A stretch of DNA of 8,204 nucleotides, taken from Methylomarinum sp. (lineage in GTDB: Bacteria; Pseudomonadota; Gammaproteobacteria; Methylococcales; Methylomonadaceae). This document shows positions 6,042-8,204 of the stretch, piece by piece. Location: assembly GCA_013139755.1 (NCBI GenBank), contig WTAG01000400.1:1-8204 (forward strand). Reading direction: 5' to 3'. Positions within the stretch are counted from its first letter, which is position 1. Each line of letters opens with the position of its first letter. The position numbers and the translations under genes were made by a program. The notes beneath the pieces are model-generated. The model made no database searches. It saw nothing but the letters and a program-made list of their open reading frames with translations, and was not told the DNA's origin.

Positions 6042-8204
6042 CTAGATTAATTGTTTGATAATGGTTAGTAAAGTATCTGAATTTAATTGATCTTTACTGA
6101 TATAGGCATCTGCTCCAACTTGCACACCTCGCTTTTTATCTTGTTCGCTATTGAGTGAGGTAACGATAATCGTTGGTATAGTGCGCATTTTTTCATTACC
6201 CTTTATTTTTTCTACCAATTCAAAGCCATTGATTAATGGCATTTCTATATCGGTAATAATAAGATCATAATTATTATTCCGGGTTAATTCTTCCCACGCT
6301 TGCAAGCCATTAACCAATGCCGTGACTTGAAAACCCTGCTTAAGTAAAATATTGCTTGCTAATGTTCTTGTTGTTACCGAATCATCAACAATAAGTACTT
6401 TTTTCTGCTGTTCATCTGTTGTATTTGCCAGAGATAGATGTGTCGAAGTTTTTAAAGAATTTGCTTTCTCAATAAGTTCATCAACACTCAATATGGGGAT
6501 CAAATTACCACTCGCCAGTGTTGTCATTCCCACCGAAAAAGGCACTTTTATTAATGGATATGAAAAGGCTTTAATAATTAATTCCTGATCACCCATAATT
6601 TCATCAACAATTAAAACAATATTCTGCTTACCATCAGATATATATATCGTTGGCAATGTATCCGAGCGAGCATTGTTTTTACTTGAGATGCCTAACAAGT
6701 CTGCCAGATAAAAAACAGACACTGGCTCTTCATGCTTATCCAGTAAAAGTAACTTACCATTAAGATTGCCAAGCTCTTTAATATGACTATCTCTAATCCA
6801 GTCTATGCCATAAGCAGGGATGGCAAATGTTTGAGCAGCCACCGAAATTAGCAAGCCCTGTTCACTACTCAATGTAGCAGGCAACTTTAAGGTAAATTTA
6901 GTACCTTCATTAAGAGTAGAACTTACCTCGACAAAACCTTTAATCTTGCGTAAATTATTTCTAACTATATCTAACCCTACACCTCGCCCAGAGATTGTAG
7001 TAACAATATTTCTTGAAGAAAATCCTGGCTTGAAGATGAAATCCGAAATTTGTTTTTCATCTAAATCATTTGCCTCATCTCGAGTTATTAAGCCCTGCTT
7101 TATGGCTTTTTGTTTTATAGCTTCAAGATCAATACCCTGCCCATCATCACTTACATCAATGAGCAATTCATTTGCTCTTTTTATAATGCTTAACTTTAAA
7201 ACAGCAGCTATATTTTTACCCTTCTCACGCCTGAGGTCAATTGATTCAATGCCATGGTCAATCGCATTATTAATCAAATGCACAAGTGGAACATGGATGT
7301 TTTTATATAAATGACGGTCAATTTTAATTTCACTGCCTTCAACAATAAAATTAATCTGCTTATTTTGCTGTTGAGACAAGTCCCTAACGATACGATGTAA
7401 CGGCGCAATTAAAGTGGCAAAAGGCACTAATCGTAAAGTATTAACAGAACCATCCAGAATATGAGCAAGTTGATTAAACTGCGAACCTAATGCACGTCCC
7501 TTGTTGTATGAATTTGTGACCCGATTGGAGAAGTGTGATAGCTCTACAACCAAGTCATGCGCTTTGTTATTTTCTGCCGGTGTTTGATAAACCGAAAGCT
7601 CGTTAAAGCTACTCGATAAGTTAGTTAGAGTAATTGCTAATTGTCGATAATCATTTAACATCTGCTTAAATTGCAGCTTTGTTGTCTGCAAGTCTTCAAC
7701 AATAACTGACAAATCCGTTACGTCTTGCACTGTAACTGAATAAGTATCTCGATCAGAGCTTACTCGACGCTCTCTTGAGTTTCTAACGTTAGGTGGGGGA
7801 ATTAAATCAGTATTCGGTTGCCTGTCTATCTTCTCAATAGATTCAACATCAAGTTTTATAGCTTCAGCTTTAATATTATTAAAGCAAGTATCCAGATTAA
7901 TTAACAATTGATTAAAATCAAATAAATATTTTTGATTATTCAGTTGAGAATCAAAAATATCCTGAATACGATCCAAGGCTTCCAGTAACAAATCAAGCAC
8001 TGCACTAGAGTGTTGAATAACACCTTTAGCTAATGCACTAACGATAGACTCAAATCGATGTATTACCTCTACAATATCATTTTGTTCAACGCCTTTTGCC
8101 GCACCTTTTATAGTATGGGCAGCACGCAAGATATCATCCAGGTACTTTTTAGCATCATCGTTACTGGCTTTTTCAAGCGCAAGGATTTCGGTCGTCATCA
8201 GTTG
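6042..8204 (-). CDS. cheA: Hybrid CheA histidine kinase with C-terminal receiver (5' end beyond window)
   Basis: This is a CheA-type kinase fused to a receiver, missing its 5' end. An ATG at 8198 exists, but the frame stays open to the edge (codons CAA CTG precede it), and CheA HPt domains usually start some residues further from the histidine, so the true start probably lies outside. Numbering from that ATG: HPt domain about 1-110 with phosphorylated His28 (RAAHTIKGAAKGVE); a low-complexity stretch about 125-155; dimerisation helices about 160-250; ATPase domain about 255-440 with N box HLINNAIDHGIE (307-318), G1 DDGQGID (351-357) and G2 GRGVGLDIVR (404-413); CheW-like coupling domain about 445-580; receiver about 598-718 with Asp605-Asp606, phosphorylated Asp650, Thr680 and Lys702. 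No P2 domain is recognisable. It should be cytoplasmic, bound to receptors via CheW, as in Wsp-type or twitching clusters, and phosphorylates CheB and the small receiver. Confidence 0.95.
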   Translation of the reverse strand, partial: QLMTTEILALEKASNDDAKKYLDDILRAAHTIKGAAKGVEQNDIVEVIHRFESIVSALAKGVIQHSSAVLDLLLEALDRIQDIFDSQLNNQKYLFDFNQLLINLDTCFNNIKAEAIKLDVESIEKIDRQPNTDLIPPPNVRNSRERRVSSDRDTYSVTVQDVTDLSVIVEDLQTTKLQFKQMLNDYRQLAITLTNLSSSFNELSVYQTPAENNKAHDLVVELSHFSNRVTNSYNKGRALGSQFNQLAHILDGSVNTLRLVPFATLIAPLHRIVRDLSQQQNKQINFIVEGSEIKIDRHLYKNIHVPLVHLINNAIDHGIESIDLRREKGKNIAAVLKLSIIKRANELLIDVSDDGQGIDLEAIKQKAIKQGLITRDEANDLDEKQISDFIFKPGFSSRNIVTTISGRGVGLDIVRNNLRKIKGFVEVSSTLNEGTKFTLKLPATLSSEQGLLISVAAQTFAIPAYGIDWIRDSHIKELGNLNGKLLLLDKHEEPVSVFYLADLLGISSKNNARSDTLPTIYISDGKQNIVLIVDEIMGDQELIIKAFSYPLIKVPFSVGMTTLASGNLIPILSVDELIEKANSLKTSTHLSLANTTDEQQKKVLIVDDSVTTRTLASNILLKQGFQVTALVNGLQAWEELTRNNNYDLIITDIEMPLINGFELVEKIKGNEKMRTIPTIIVTSLNSEQDKKRGVQVGADAYISKDQLNSDTLLTIIKQLI

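Noticed and set aside
5795..6058. Plus-strand ORF over the start of cheB
   Set aside because: It is antisense to the conserved CheB receiver; its isoleucine- and serine-rich translation is a reflection of that coding strand.
6352..6588. Plus-strand ORF inside the CheA hybrid gene
   Set aside because: Antisense to the CheW-like and receiver regions, with no recognisable protein features.
6946..7314. Plus-strand 122-residue ORF inside the CheA hybrid gene
   Set aside because: Antisense to the ATPase domain, whose N and G boxes are intact in the minus frame.

Overview
The window is AT-rich, with short intergenic spaces and Shine-Dalgarno sites before most genes. The chemosensory proteins and the MxaD-type periplasmic protein suggest a gammaproteobacterium, probably a methylotroph or other bacterium using a PQQ-dependent alcohol dehydrogenase (for example a Methylococcales-like methanotroph). 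This placement is inferred from family recognition only; no rRNA or other phylogenetic marker is present.

Layout. Positions 1-121 hold no intact gene, but carry a 12-bp inverted repeat and a decayed minus-strand reading frame. Positions 122-2296 carry three minus-strand genes: a ~96-residue conserved-type protein that could have a PC4-like single-stranded-DNA-binding fold, an exported seven-bladed YVTN beta-propeller protein that starts at TTG, and an exported MxaD-like SRPBCC protein. A REP-like palindrome lies just downstream of the MxaD-like gene. Positions 2628-4546 carry two plus-strand genes, a diguanylate cyclase with an intact GGEEF site and I-site, and a fructosamine-kinase family protein. 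They are separated by a 122-bp spacer containing a long imperfect inverted repeat. Positions 4559-8204 carry a minus-strand chemosensory cluster read as hybrid CheA-receiver kinase (5' end beyond the window), then cheB (8-bp gap), then a stand-alone receiver-domain protein.

How the genes may work together. The CheA hybrid should phosphorylate its own C-terminal receiver, the CheB receiver and probably the small receiver protein. CheB would reset the cognate methyl-accepting receptor. That receptor, CheW and CheR are not in the window and may lie beyond the right edge. The order of hybrid CheA and CheB resembles Wsp-type or other alternative chemosensory clusters, and a diguanylate cyclase lies close by, though it has no receiver domain and is on the opposite strand. 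The YVTN and MxaD-like proteins are both predicted to be exported and adjacent, which suggests a shared periplasmic role near PQQ-dependent oxidation; this is inference. No gene is new at the level of family. The least explained parts are the small PC4-like candidate, the repeats and the left-edge remnant.
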